Shown piece after piece: positions 1-9,360 of a stretch of DNA of 54,567 bases. The position numbers and the translations under genes were made by a program. Position 1 is the first letter of the stretch. Every line of letters begins with the position of its first letter. The notes under the pieces were generated by a model. It was not told the DNA's origin, ran no database searches, and worked only from the letters and a program-made list of their open reading frames with translations. This DNA comes from Acrasis kona (Eukaryota; Heterolobosea; Eutetramitea; Acrasida; Acrasidae): NCBI GenBank assembly GCA_026419775.2, contig JAOPGA020001351.1, forward strand, positions 1 to 54,567, written 5' to 3'.

Positions 1-28
1 AGAGGGGACCAAAACCAGCCAGCCTCCT

Positions 29-500
29 ATTTACCCCCAACGGCGACTTACATTACAACCAAATCCTGAGTTGATGATAGTTGACCACATTTTGTAACAA
101 ATTTCACAATAAAAACTCTGTAACGCGTCTGATGATGCAGGTAGCCTGCCTGTTGAAACAGAGGTTGTTTTTATAAATTGAGTTGTTACTATACTGGCTC
201 AGCACTTCGTGCTTCGCAAAAGAATATGGAAGAAGGTCAACAGTCGTTATGATTTATGAAACCCATTTACCCCCAACGGCAACTTACATTACAACCGAAA
301 CCTGAGTTGATGATAGTTGACCACATTTTGTAACAAATTTCACAATAAAAACTCTGTAACGCGTCTGATGATGCCAGTTACCTGCTGGTTGAAACAGAGG
401 TTGTTTTTATAAATTGAGTTGTTACTATACTGGCTCAGCACTTCGTGCTTCGCAAAAGAATATGAAAGAAGGTCAACAGTCGTTATGATTTATGAAACCC
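29..500. repeat. 236-bp direct tandem duplication
   Basis: Two nearly identical head-to-tail copies, about 29-264 and 265-500, differ at only a few positions. Each copy contains the string acaataaaaactctgt (106-121 and 342-357) and a small perfect hairpin with a 3-nt TTC loop (201-213 and 437-449). A string one base different occurs at 2646-2661, just before another hairpin downstream of the retroelement remnant, so the repeat may be related to that element. No long reading frame crosses the copies. Confidence 0.9.
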
Positions 501-710
501 TACGTCATCTTTAAATGCGTGGACAATTTCATCATCACTATTATACACGTTATCCCAAAACAAGTTTAAAAGGCGAAGGGATTCCAAACTTTGAACATCC
601 TTGAGTTTGAATCCATCATCTAATTGTTCCAAGACCTCTTTGAGACTTTCCGGGCTCTGGACGTCGTTTTTCATAATATGCAACACCTCATCTCGCGTGT
701 TTGAACTCAT
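483..710 (-). CDS. small hypothetical protein, 75 aa
   Basis: An ATG-started frame of 75 residues is rich in acidic and leucine residues. It holds a short internal repeat in which DVQSPESLKE and DVQSLESLRL occur about 25 residues apart. There is no signal peptide or recognised domain. The end runs into the second copy of the 236-bp repeat, where a GTAGGG sequence at the repeat border could be a splice donor, so this may be only a first exon. It could also be a chance frame. Confidence 0.3.
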   Translation of the reverse strand: MSSNTRDEVLHIMKNDVQSPESLKEVLEQLDDGFKLKDVQSLESLRLLNLFWDNVYNSDDEIVHAFKDDVGFHKS

Positions 711-839
711 TCTTGAAAAAACTTATGATTATACAAGTTGATCGGGAATTAGCGCATCACTGTTTCGAAACTAAACAAGATCGAAGCAACCCTTTACGAG
801 TATCTTTTCTTTTTTCAGGTAGCGTAACTCGCCATTTCG

Positions 840-2535
840 ACTTTAATAATTTTTAGGTACACCATGGAGATCATAATGTAACACTCATCTTGTCAAAATT
901 GTTCGAATGCATGGGCCACTTTGGTGTTACTCATGCTTTCATTTTGAGGGATATAATCATATAATGCTCAAAAGGGTTCATGGGTCAAACCAGTGTCACA
1001 TTCGGGCAGCACGGTCTATGGACATGTATCGCATTATCAAACAAAGAGAGAAGATTGTTGACGATGCTCGTTATTTTGAAGCAAAAGGTACACTATTCAA
1101 CATAAATATAATATAACCACATTAAAAGCCAAGAAACTATGGATCTGGGAGGAAATCAATGATCAAGTCGGACGATTGTTTCTCAAGAGAAGACGTTACT
1201 ATCGCAAGAAGCAACAATTCTCAAGACCAAAGAAGAAGGAATACATTTGGGTTCCTATCACGTTATTGACGAAGCACTTCCGAAAGGAGACACCAGCAAC
1301 TGCGAAGAATTTTTCTGCCGCGACCAAATCAAACCTACAATCCATCAAAGTCGGATCAGAAATTGAAGAATGGATTAAAGGCGCCCAACTTGAACACCAT
1401 GACATTATTCTGGAGGGCGATTTCAATGTAGACATTGACGTAGGCTTCGCGCATTGATTGACAAATACATTTATCCAAAGCCACCAAACTACCAACATTC
1501 GACAAACACGCATTGGACAACATACTATTTGGTACATCTAACGTTAATAATCTCGTTTCGCAAGTGTTACCGTCAAACGAATCAATACCTTTTCACAATT
1601 CTGACCATTGTCCCGTGTTACTGTCATAAACTGTAGCAGACAAAACTGTCAGAAACCCGCTCCGCCGTGTTGTATGTAATCCAGAAAATCTCGAACACAT
1701 CGCGAACACAATCTCCGACAATCTCAACACCACACCCATTCTATCTGATAAATAAGGACCTACCCGAACACGTACAACTTCAACCGCAAACTTTCAAACA
1801 AGTCATCGGCATTCCAATGGGAACTAATGCAAGCCCAGAGATTGCCAATTTAACATTAATATCGAAAGAGTTGAAAGTGAAGATTGTAAGAAACAATTTA
1901 ATTGTGAAACGATTCTTGGACGATTTGCATGCAATTGGTGAAGAACATTTAATATCCGAGTTCATCAAATGCTATCAACCGAAGAAGACGCTGTTGAGCT
2001 TAACAGCTGCTGACAATCACATCTTTTTCGCCAGGTGGTGTTTTTAAAGCACTAATTTCGGGTGAATTGGTCCGTTATCGCAGGATCTGTACACATTTTG
2101 AAAACTTTGATGAGATTCGTTCCAAATTCAGGGAGCGACTCCTAAAACGTGGCTACAAGTTACACTTTATTAATCGAGTATTCCGACAGTATTTGTGGTT
2201 TGATATTGGACTACCCAAGTTGGATTACAAGATGAACGTTGAGAAGGCCAGAGCGAAAACATCGTTCAATTGGACCGAAAAGCCAAAGGTACCAGTCCTT
2301 CGTATACTCCACTTTACGTCACCGTCAATTCCATACAGGAACATTTTGAAATATTTCTCCATTATATATGACATTCCGCCAGTCATGATGGACAGAGTAA
2401 TCATCTCTAATACGCGCACGGAGTGCTCTTGGTACGTGTGACGCTTCGCGTCACACACAGAATGTACAGGAGTTGAGTGATGAGTTAGACCCCAATGATG
2501 CCAATATGGATACGATGGATGATGAGCTATTACAA
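840..2535 (+). pseudogene. decayed non-LTR retroelement (endonuclease + reverse transcriptase)
   Basis: Coding remnants in all three frames line up in the order expected for an APE-type non-LTR retrotransposon. The segment near 1176-1457 carries GDFNVDI, the endonuclease GDFN motif. The segment near 1500-1627 ends in SDHCPVLL, the catalytic SDH motif of endonuclease/exonuclease/phosphatase enzymes. The segment 1667-2047 has IGIPMGTNASPEIANL and FLDDLHAIG, which correspond to reverse-transcriptase palm motifs (the catalytic YxDD appears as FLDD). The segment 2067-2441 looks like the downstream part of the same family, and a final frame runs to a TGA at 2533-2535. There are several frameshifts and stops, so it cannot make a full protein. 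The 5' end is not defined. The family name is inference. Confidence 0.75.
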
Positions 2536-2683
2536 TGAACACGGAAATAGTGCTTCGCACTATTCCCACCAAGTAATGAATGTATTGGTTTATTTTTCCA
2601 ACTGCTACGCAGTTGTTTTTTTTGAAGAGAACACACGTGTATATTACAATAAAGACTCTGTCAACTGGATCGCCTGCGGCGAT
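2436..2683. repeat. cluster of four perfect hairpins with 3-nt loops
   Basis: Four perfect inverted repeats, each with a loop of exactly three bases, fall within 250 bp: 2436-2456 (9-bp stem, loop TTC), 2546-2564 (8 bp, TTC), 2599-2615 (7 bp, TAC) and 2669-2683 (6 bp, TGC). The first overlaps the last codons of the retroelement remnant and the other three lie in its presumed 3' untranslated region. Stem sequences differ, so the shared property is structure rather than sequence. A role as a 3' recognition structure for reverse transcription is inference. Confidence 0.7.
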
Positions 2684-2794
2684 TTGAATTTTTATCTAGA
2701 AATTAAGAGTTCACTTCACTAGTCGCTACCGCTCCGACAAAGTCCAACACTCTCTTCACCACAAGTCTCACAACCATCGCTCACTTCATTCGCG

Positions 2795-3213
2795 TTATTG
2801 TAGGAACTCTTTACGTACTGGGCAGTATGTGGTTGGTACACTTGTCATTGGTCTTGGTGTCAAGTTGACAGGTGGTGAAGTAGTGGTAGGTGCAGCAGTA
2901 GTTGGTGCGACAGTTGTGGTAGTTGGTGCGGTGGTGGTTGGAGCACTTGTCGTTGGTCTTGGTGTAAGTTGAACTGGTGGTTGCACCAGTTGTAGTCGTG
3001 CGGTCATATTCACAGTTTTCGCCTTCAAATTCTGGGTTACACACGCAGACCCGGTTTACACAACCACCTTTATCATTGCATACAGGAGCAGTTCTTGCTG
3101 CTCTCGCTGGTGAGGCGTTGTTGTCACCAGATAGGTTGGTTCCGCATTGATGTGCGGATATGCACATTCATAGAGCTACAAGCACGATGATAGATAGAAC
3201 ACTTTTGTTTATC
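2795..3213 (-). pseudogene. broken secreted EGF-like / Thr-rich protein gene
   Basis: The minus strand encodes a hydrophobic segment (SVLSIIVLVAL), then CxxxG...C...CVCNPEFEGENC typical of an EGF-like domain, then a Thr/Pro-rich mucin-like tail with two copies of the motif LTPRPxTS. Three lesions separate these parts: ATA at 3211-3213 where a start codon would be expected, an in-frame TGA at 3168-3170 inside the signal-peptide region, and a frameshift between the EGF part and the Thr-rich tail. Reading it as a dead gene is the simplest explanation. A 5' exon that supplies the start is less likely. Confidence 0.6.
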
Positions 3214-4416
3214 TGTTTGTGTTGATTTTGAATTGTGATAGAAATTAAATTTATCTTTGAGGCATCCGAATCATGATAACATTAAGATCTGAGATAAGCT
3301 CACTCTTGGGAAGTGATGGGTTTTCAGAAAACAATTCAACAGATCTTGGTCATCTTTTCAACAAGCCCAAACAGATTCTTGTTATTAAGACAAGGATAAA
3401 GATAACATGAAATGTTCACAAATAAAACAAAAATAAAAAAATAAATTTTAATCTTTTGAATCAATTGTCCTATCGGCCCGTTGACTAGTGGTACTTTGAA
3501 ATGTGTTGGTGCGATTTTGATTTGCTGATTCATTATTCAAGAATGTGTTTGATGCGCTGTTGTTGTTAAGCAGGGTGATCGGAAAATCGGAACATCCATT
3601 TGAATCAAAATTAATTCCTTGAGATCTGGCGGTTTCTATTGTCAGCAAGCGAATGTGGATTTATATATTATTTGAATTCATTTCGGGTCAGTTCCTTCAA
3701 TGTATCATATCGTTGACTAGTGGTAATTCCGCAAGTGTTGGAGTGTAATAGGGTGGTCGCTGATTGGATCGTTCCTTAAAATATTCTTGCGTAAAACTGT
3801 TGATCCTCTCTACGCTCCTTGATGTTTGGAGAGACATCTTTTGGTTGTCCATTTTGATTACAAGTGATTATAATGCGTAATGGCTATTGAAAGTGTTGTG
3901 GCGGGTAGTGTGTTTATTGATCTTGTCTGCGTGTATGATGTATCTTTGATTGTTTGTTGCAGATGGTAGGGAAAATTGTAATGCGATTAATTTGAGGTCT
4001 AATGTCTCCGTTTGTTGTACGGGTGGCGTGGTGTCTTACGTCGGTTTTGTAATGTCGTTGTTCGAAAGTAGTTGCGTACTTGTGAGGAGCAATGTTGGAT
4101 TGATCGTTCGTCGTTGATGTTGTTTGTGGACAATTTTATGAAATGTGCTGTGTTGATATCTGTCTATGGTAACTGGAAATTGGAAGCTTGGAACAACAAC
4201 TCTAACGAAAACTGTTCCTCCCAAAGATACTTCCTTAATAAACGCCTCCGTCTACGTAGCCTATCCAACAGATGTTCGGCAATTCCAATTACTTCCAAAA
4301 TACTGGACGACAAAGCATTTAATGTAATAATACGTGTTGTTCATCAGTATTACTTATCTTGCATTATTGGAAAAGGCGTTCATGAGAATTGATCAGATTG
4401 GTTAATTAAAAGTAAT
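3214..4416. other. 1.2-kb stretch without a convincing gene
   Basis: Only short frames occur here, such as 66 aa on the minus strand at 3448-3648 with no recognisable features. The segment about 3955-4140 is a diverged copy of about 10535-10700 and is listed as a repeat. I see nothing else that can be supported. Confidence 0.4.
3955..4140. repeat. diverged dispersed repeat, copy 1 (copy 2 at 10535-10700)
   Basis: Sequence from gttgcagatggtagggaaaa onward matches, with many substitutions and small gaps, the segment from gttgcagagggtgaggggaa near 10530. Shared blocks include gtgtcttacgtcgg / atgtcttacatcgg and gcaatgttggattgatc, which is identical in both. Read on the minus strand both copies give INPTLL followed by T-rich residues. 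It may be a duplicated short gene or an old mobile element. Confidence 0.5.
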
Positions 4417-4782
4417 TTATTCTACCTCTACAACTTCCTTCTTATTTGTCTTCTTTTTAAAAACCTCAACACCTCTCTTGATGAGTGCTTTCTTGACGTC
4501 TGCGCGAGCTTCGTTGATTTGATCGTATATTCCACCACGTCAACTTCTTTAGGTTTGCCTTGTTCTGATTACCACCTCAACAACTTGATCAAGAAATTCT
4601 CCTTTTGCTGTGGACAACCTTTTTTCGATGGCCGAATCTTTATTGACGTCCATGTAACCCTTCTTCAAGCACTTTTTAATCTCCTGCCAGTGCTCCTCAA
4701 CGTCTTCCGCTGATGGTCCAACGATTGATATTTTGTTCGTGAGGAAACATACCATGAAATACTTCAATTGTTGTACACGCAT
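4417..4782 (-). pseudogene. hypothetical gene with two in-frame stops
   Basis: One frame from an ATG at 4782 gives 77 residues, then TAA and soon TGA. The same frame then continues as a clearly coding-like tail (IYDQINEARADVKKALIKRG, then Lys-rich, ending KKEVVEVE and TAA at 4417-4419). The two stops lie within about 20 nt of each other, and I found no splice pair that removes them and keeps frame, so this is either a nonsense-broken gene or an intron I could not place. A TATA-like GCCTATAAATAC lies about 90 bp upstream of the ATG (4870-4881, minus strand). No family is recognised. Confidence 0.4.
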
Positions 4783-4916
4783 CGTATCTCACTCCAACTC
4801 GCTTGTGTTCATCCAAGAATTCGTCTGGTTGACACAAAAATTTTCGATGAATCACAGAATGCCCGCAAAGTATTTATAGGCATTTTTACGCCGAAAGACC
4901 GAAAGACCGAAAGAAT
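4783..4916. promoter_or_regulatory. putative divergent promoter with short repeat
   Basis: The 134 bp between two divergent start codons contain a TATA-like box on the minus strand (4870-4881). They also contain three tandem copies of the 8-mer ccgaaaga just upstream of the plus-strand ATG at 4917. The promoter role is inferred from position only. Confidence 0.4.
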
Positions 4917-6083
4917 ATGACGATAAATAAAATGCAAAAAATCGGTAGAAACATGCAAAAAATTGGAAAAAAAAGTAGTAAAAAAAATATGAACTCCTCA
5001 AACCAACAAAACAACAGCATCTCAAATGACAATACTGATAGGGTCTTCAAGAAAAAACCTGGCGTTAGTTTGCAAAGAGACCGTTCTATTCCTCAACCTA
5101 GACCAAACCTCACCAACCATCAATCTCATAACAAGACTCAAAGTACTTCTAGTCAAGAAGATTTTGGTAACAGAGCTGATCAATTGCGAAAAATTAGTCC
5201 AGGTGCAGTTTATAAAAAACAAAGCAGACATTACAACGGAAGAAATGGCACAACAGTTACTGTTTCGGAGAAACCTTATCGCGAAGACAAACATTACAAC
5301 GACAGTAGGCCAAGACCCAACCAACATGCTACCAGGTCGGAAAGGGATAGTCGCTACCCTCAACCCCATCCTAAAAGAGAGTCAAATGAAAGAAGAAGTG
5401 AAGCACAAGGTACGCCACTTTATAAGAAACGTCAACAGCCTTCTATTTCCCACCCAAGAATACTCTCCAATACGAATGTTGAAGATAAAAAACTTGAAGC
5501 ATTAGACGACAACCACTCCATCGCATCTACCCCAAAGTCTGAAAAGCCTTACACCGCAATTATCGAAAGTCACCAGCAAGTACAGCATGCGCAATCAAAC
5601 GTTTCCCTCAGCCCCTCCCCACACAATACCCAGCCCGCCCTCTTACTTCAGAACAAAGGCTTCTCTTTGATTGACCATCGAGAAACATCTTTGAAGGCTC
5701 CATTAAATGCTAAACCTGGAGAGCGCATCACCGAAGCCCAGTTGAAGGAATTATTCGAAGTAACAGAGGGAGAGGTAGCAAAGCGTAATCGCAACCTTGA
5801 AAGAAAATCAATTTGGACCCTGAAGTTAAAAGAGAGGACTGATGTCATTCTCTACGGCATCAAGTACAAAAAAATAACTGTTCTCAACCCTGACTCAAAC
5901 AGATTCATGTTCATGTTTGAAAAAGAACTGACTCGAGACGAACTTCAAGCAATGAAAGAAAATTATGAGAAATTCAGAAACTCTTTAAAGGTAATTAAAA
6001 ATCGCGAACAAGCCAAAGGAAGTTTGGGGAAGAGAATCAGAGTAAGAGAACAAGAAAGTGGCCCAAACAAGAAAAAGAAGTAA
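4917..6083 (+). CDS. hypothetical basic, low-complexity protein, 388 aa
   Basis: Single-exon gene with ATG at 4917 and TAA at 6081-6083. The first about 250 residues are polar and disordered-looking, rich in Asn, Gln, Ser, Lys and Arg, with several Met near the start that could serve as alternative starts. A conserved-looking, likely folded segment follows at about residues 265-350 and contains RKSIWTLKLKERTDVILYGI and NPDSNRFMFMFEKELTRDEL. The protein ends in a strongly basic tail (GPNKKKK) that could be a nuclear localisation signal. I do not recognise the family. Nucleic-acid binding is possible from charge but unproven. Confidence 0.7.
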   Translation: MTINKMQKIGRNMQKIGKKSSKKNMNSSNQQNNSISNDNTDRVFKKKPGVSLQRDRSIPQPRPNLTNHQSHNKTQSTSSQEDFGNRADQLRKISPGAVYKKQSRHYNGRNGTTVTVSEKPYREDKHYNDSRPRPNQHATRSERDSRYPQPHPKRESNERRSEAQGTPLYKKRQQPSISHPRILSNTNVEDKKLEALDDNHSIASTPKSEKPYTAIIESHQQVQHAQSNVSLSPSPHNTQPALLLQNKGFSLIDHRETSLKAPLNAKPGERITEAQLKELFEVTEGEVAKRNRNLERKSIWTLKLKERTDVILYGIKYKKITVLNPDSNRFMFMFEKELTRDELQAMKENYEKFRNSLKVIKNREQAKGSLGKRIRVREQESGPNKKKK

Positions 6084-6126
6084 AAAAATAAAATAAAATC
6101 CTTTTCTTACTTGTCGCTTGAATACA

Positions 6127-7162
6127 ATGGGGAACTTGATAGATCACAAAACTCCCTGGCATCCAACTGACATGTTGGTGCTGGATGTGGTAACTTCGGT
6201 TCCTGCTTGGTTAGTGAAAACTTTGTTTTTATTTTCTAATAAATAACAGGCATATCATTTGTGCCCTCAACAGGAGTGTAAGATTTTGGCCAGAGATGCA
6301 GCAGTTGTAGAATCCATCAGTACACATCATAAAAATCCAAAGTACCTTAAAGATACCGTGTTACCCGATAACTTGACTGATCTAGGACCCGAGTTCAATA
6401 AGGAGATGTTTGACTCTGCCACAGTCATCTTGTTGCGCATTCCGACCCAACATCTGCGCTCCATTCTTGAGAAGAGCATTTACTCATCATGGCCCTTTGT
6501 AATACCCCTTTCAAGTAAATCATTACCCCAATTTTAATAACTCTGATAGATTGCGAAAGAAGTTTTAGGAGAGACTATCGGCAATGACAGTGCTTTCCTG
6601 TCTGGACCCTCTTTTGTAGTGCAAAATGGACTCACCCTTGTCAGCGTTGCAAGTCACAATCCAGAGCGTGCAAAATGGGCTTAAAAATGCTTTCATACTA
6701 AAATCTTTAGAGCTTACACCACAAAAGATGTGGTTGGCGTCGAGTTGGCCGGAAGCATCAGCAATTGCCAGTGATGTTGCAGGTGGGCTGGACTACCAAT
6801 CGAATGCAAAAGCAGCACTTTTTACAAGAGGAGCGTCTGAAATGATGAGACTAGGAGCCAAGATTGGTTGTAACCCCATTACCATGTTAACGTTGGCAGA
6901 AATAGGAGACTTGTTCTTGACGTGCACTAGTGAAAAGAGCAGAAACTATACCGTTGGGTACAGATTGCGAAAGGGAGAGAAATTGAAGGAAATTGTAAGC
7001 AGCTTGGGAAGCGTCGCTGAAGGAGTCCCCACTGCCAAAGCCGCTCACGATATATGCGAAAAACACAACATCAAACTACCTATCATGGAGGATGATAGGG
7101 TGATTAATTGTGCGAAGAATAGTAAAGTATATTACGTTTTAATTATTATTTGCTCGATTTAA
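6127..7162 (+). pseudogene. decayed NAD-dependent glycerol-3-phosphate dehydrogenase
   Basis: The enzyme reduces dihydroxyacetone phosphate to glycerol 3-phosphate. Here its parts appear in order but in different frames. The Rossmann segment GAGCGNFGSCL (about 6177-6209) is followed by a plausible 40-nt intron (6210-6249) and then CKILARD. Next come LSGPSFVVQNG (about 6598-6630), TTKDVVGVELAGS (about 6718-6755) and the catalytic-domain block with SNAKAALFTRGASEM, GDLFLTCTSEKSRN and VAEGVPTAKA (about 6779-7060). Lesions: TGA directly before the Rossmann motif, several stops at 6535-6555 where a conserved stretch should be, TAA inside the block near 6683, and a one-base frameshift near 6765. 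The C-terminus is also diverged. This many breaks is best read as a pseudogene. Confidence 0.8.
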
Positions 7163-7937
7163 TCTCAACAATGTTGTTAGGTCAGGAATCCTTATAGTTG
7201 TCAATCACTTCAATCGCCTGAGTATCACTTCTGCTTTTTCAATACTTATAAATATTTAATTAAAATTTGTAAAAAACTAGATCATTCAGGCAACCTTGAT
7301 TTCACATGGACAAAAAATAAAAATAAAACCATCAAACAAGAGGAATGGCATACGTGAAGGATTAATCAAAGCACACAGCGCCACCATTCTAGCTACTAAA
7401 GAAATTCTGGTGAAAACCGTTGAGAGTCTCCTCCGATAAAAACACCACTATGCTCTACAAAGTTTGGTTTAAGCACAAGATCAAGAAACCATCCGTAATG
7501 GCCAATTAACCATATCATCATAACCCGCCCTGAACGTAAAGAAGTGGTAGGCGTTAGCACGAAACCTAGTCCCCTTATTTCTTGTTTTTGGTTATACCCC
7601 TTGTATAAATCCGATACAACAACATGCGTGTTTTCATAAATGGGCTATACCTCTTTGTGGCTGCGCTGAACCTCCCACCCCTTCAAAACTTGCAAATGTC
7701 CAGGTCAAGGACGAGAAGATCAAGGCGAAGTGAGATGCCGCAAAAACTGCAATTCCACCCGACAAGTCAACAACGCGAAGAGCAAGAAGCAGCATTCTTT
7801 AGATTCTCTGGATGATTGAATTTTGGTCAGGATCGGGCACTGTAAAATGCTGATTTTGAGATGATTCGCATCATACTTTCCACCACAAAAACACCACTTT
7901 TCGAATCCAGTCCATCGTCAAATTTAACCAAACAAAC
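7163..7937. other. intergenic stretch with one possible small secreted peptide
   Basis: At 7624 an ATG follows TTGTATAAATCC (7601-7612) and encodes a hydrophobic N-terminus (MRVFINGLYLFVAALN) that could be a signal peptide, but the frame then becomes Arg-rich and ends at 7815. A different frame over the same DNA gives a Cys-rich tail (FKTCKCPGQG, later RCRKNCNS) ending near 7818. The pair may be a frameshifted secreted Cys-rich peptide gene. The rest of the interval shows nothing I can support. Confidence 0.3.
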
Positions 7938-8400
7938 ATGGACGGTTATTTTCCTACCTCCCAATTAGTTTCACAACTCTCAGAACAGCTGTCTGTCGAT
8001 ATTGTGAAGAGATGTTTCATGAAGCAATAAAAGACGCCATAAAGAATACACCATCCTAACCCTAACAATCTGCCAAGAGTCAACAACTAAGACGAGACGT
8101 CGTTCGCCACTTTAAATTTATGATGAATTCACGCAGAATGCTGAAGAAAATAGCAATTAATGGGGAAAGTCGAACAGATCACCTCCGCCTGTTGAAGAAT
8201 TCAATAGCTTTGACAATGAATATATCAACCGCACCAGTGAAAACTCATCCTTTCCTTTCGCTCCACACTCAACACACAAGCAACGGATTCTAGATACCTA
8301 CTGCATTGACAAAAGACCAGCATGGATTCGTAAACGCAAGGATGAGGAAATCGTGGACGAGGTAATGGTAGAGGCAGAGCGACAAGTACAGAATGGATGA
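7938..8400 (+). pseudogene. hypothetical gene, frame-broken
   Basis: An ATG at 7938 opens a 30-residue coding-like segment (ends VKRCFMKQ, TAA). The adjacent frame continues (MFHEAIKDAIKN) and meets stops. From about 8160 a clean open segment without ATG runs to TGA at 8398-8400, containing SPPPVEEFNSFDNEYINRTS and DTYCIDKRPAWIRKRKDEE. The three parts look like one protein with frameshifts or unplaced introns. No family is recognised. Confidence 0.35.
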
Positions 8401-8910
8401 GAAATCACATGAGCATATTGAACAAGAAATTCATCAATACCATCCCAGAATCTGTGAGGAACGATCCACGTTTCGCCATTTCATGCAGTACCAAAGCCAA
8501 GAACAATATGGAGAGGACGTTGACGCCTATTGAGACGCTTGTAGTACAATAAAATGCAATAAACCATGTTTTCATATTAATCATATTTTTGTTGTTTTTG
8601 GCGTCGAATAGCAATGAAGTCATACCGTCACATCTAGGCTTAGGAGGAATTTCTTCTCAGTTTTTCGATAACATTGCAAGTTCGGCTCTCTGATATTTCA
8701 GACCCCGATTGCGCTCCATATTACGCTTGGACAGCGTTTATTGAACTCGTAATGCTATATTCAGTAAACGGAGTTTTTTGATTGGCTGAAAATTTTGAAT
8801 AAAAATAAAAATTTGCGAAAGCGGTGACAGAATCGGCGTATCGGCGGTTCATTTTATAATATAATAGAAAATGTAATCAGAAGCTATAACAAAAAAACAA
8901 AACCAAGTCA
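8401..8910. other. non-coding stretch upstream of the next gene
   Basis: No convincing frame on either strand. The composition is ordinary, with an A/T-rich stretch about 8790-8900 just before the ATG at 8911. Confidence 0.3.
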
Positions 8911-9360
8911 ATGAACAGGAGTTTTAACACAATCACACCGAAGGTAGATCAGACGTCTACAGCACAAGGTAGACAACAACAAGAAAAGAAGTACATTGCT
9001 AATTGCAAAGGTCTTCACTTCTTCGATGGTGTTGACAACTACAAGTTAGGCTCAAGAGCTTCTCATAGGAAGTTACCTTTTGAATTCAAGAACACCACTA
9101 TAGACTCCAAAGCTCTAGAACGTGTTAAAGAGATACTGGAACAACCTTGTCCTTTGAAATGGAAGAAGGATGCACAGGTTAAGAATTTAGTCGAAGGAAA
9201 CATCTTTAGTGTCTCGCTTCCTGAATGTAAAGAAATAGTCATATTTGTAGTGGAAAGCGCTTTGAAAATGGACGAAGACTACTACTACAGATTCAAGAGG
9301 TTTGGAGGAGAGATCACATTTACCTTACAGCACATTGGTGGTTGGCTCTCCTATTACTGA
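8911..9360 (+). CDS. hypothetical protein, 149 aa
   Basis: Intact single-exon frame from ATG (context gtcaATGAAC) to TGA, followed at 9361 by gcaaataaag, a likely polyadenylation signal. The first 30 residues are polar, then a mixed, probably globular domain follows with a Cys-Pro pair (EQPCPLKWKK) and a C-terminal beta-like stretch (GGEITFTLQHIGGWLSYY). No signal peptide or membrane segment. This is one of very few genes here that end in TGA. No family is recognised. Confidence 0.55.
   Translation: MNRSFNTITPKVDQTSTAQGRQQQEKKYIANCKGLHFFDGVDNYKLGSRASHRKLPFEFKNTTIDSKALERVKEILEQPCPLKWKKDAQVKNLVEGNIFSVSLPECKEIVIFVVESALKMDEDYYYRFKRFGGEITFTLQHIGGWLSYY

Noticed and set aside
5026-5505. 159-codon frame overlapping the 388-aa gene
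   Set aside because: Shadow frame. The main frame has better composition, a longer reach and a suitable start.
8055-8070. CCTAACCCTAAC, resembling telomere repeats
   Set aside because: Only two units, inside a coding-like region, so chance is the simplest explanation.
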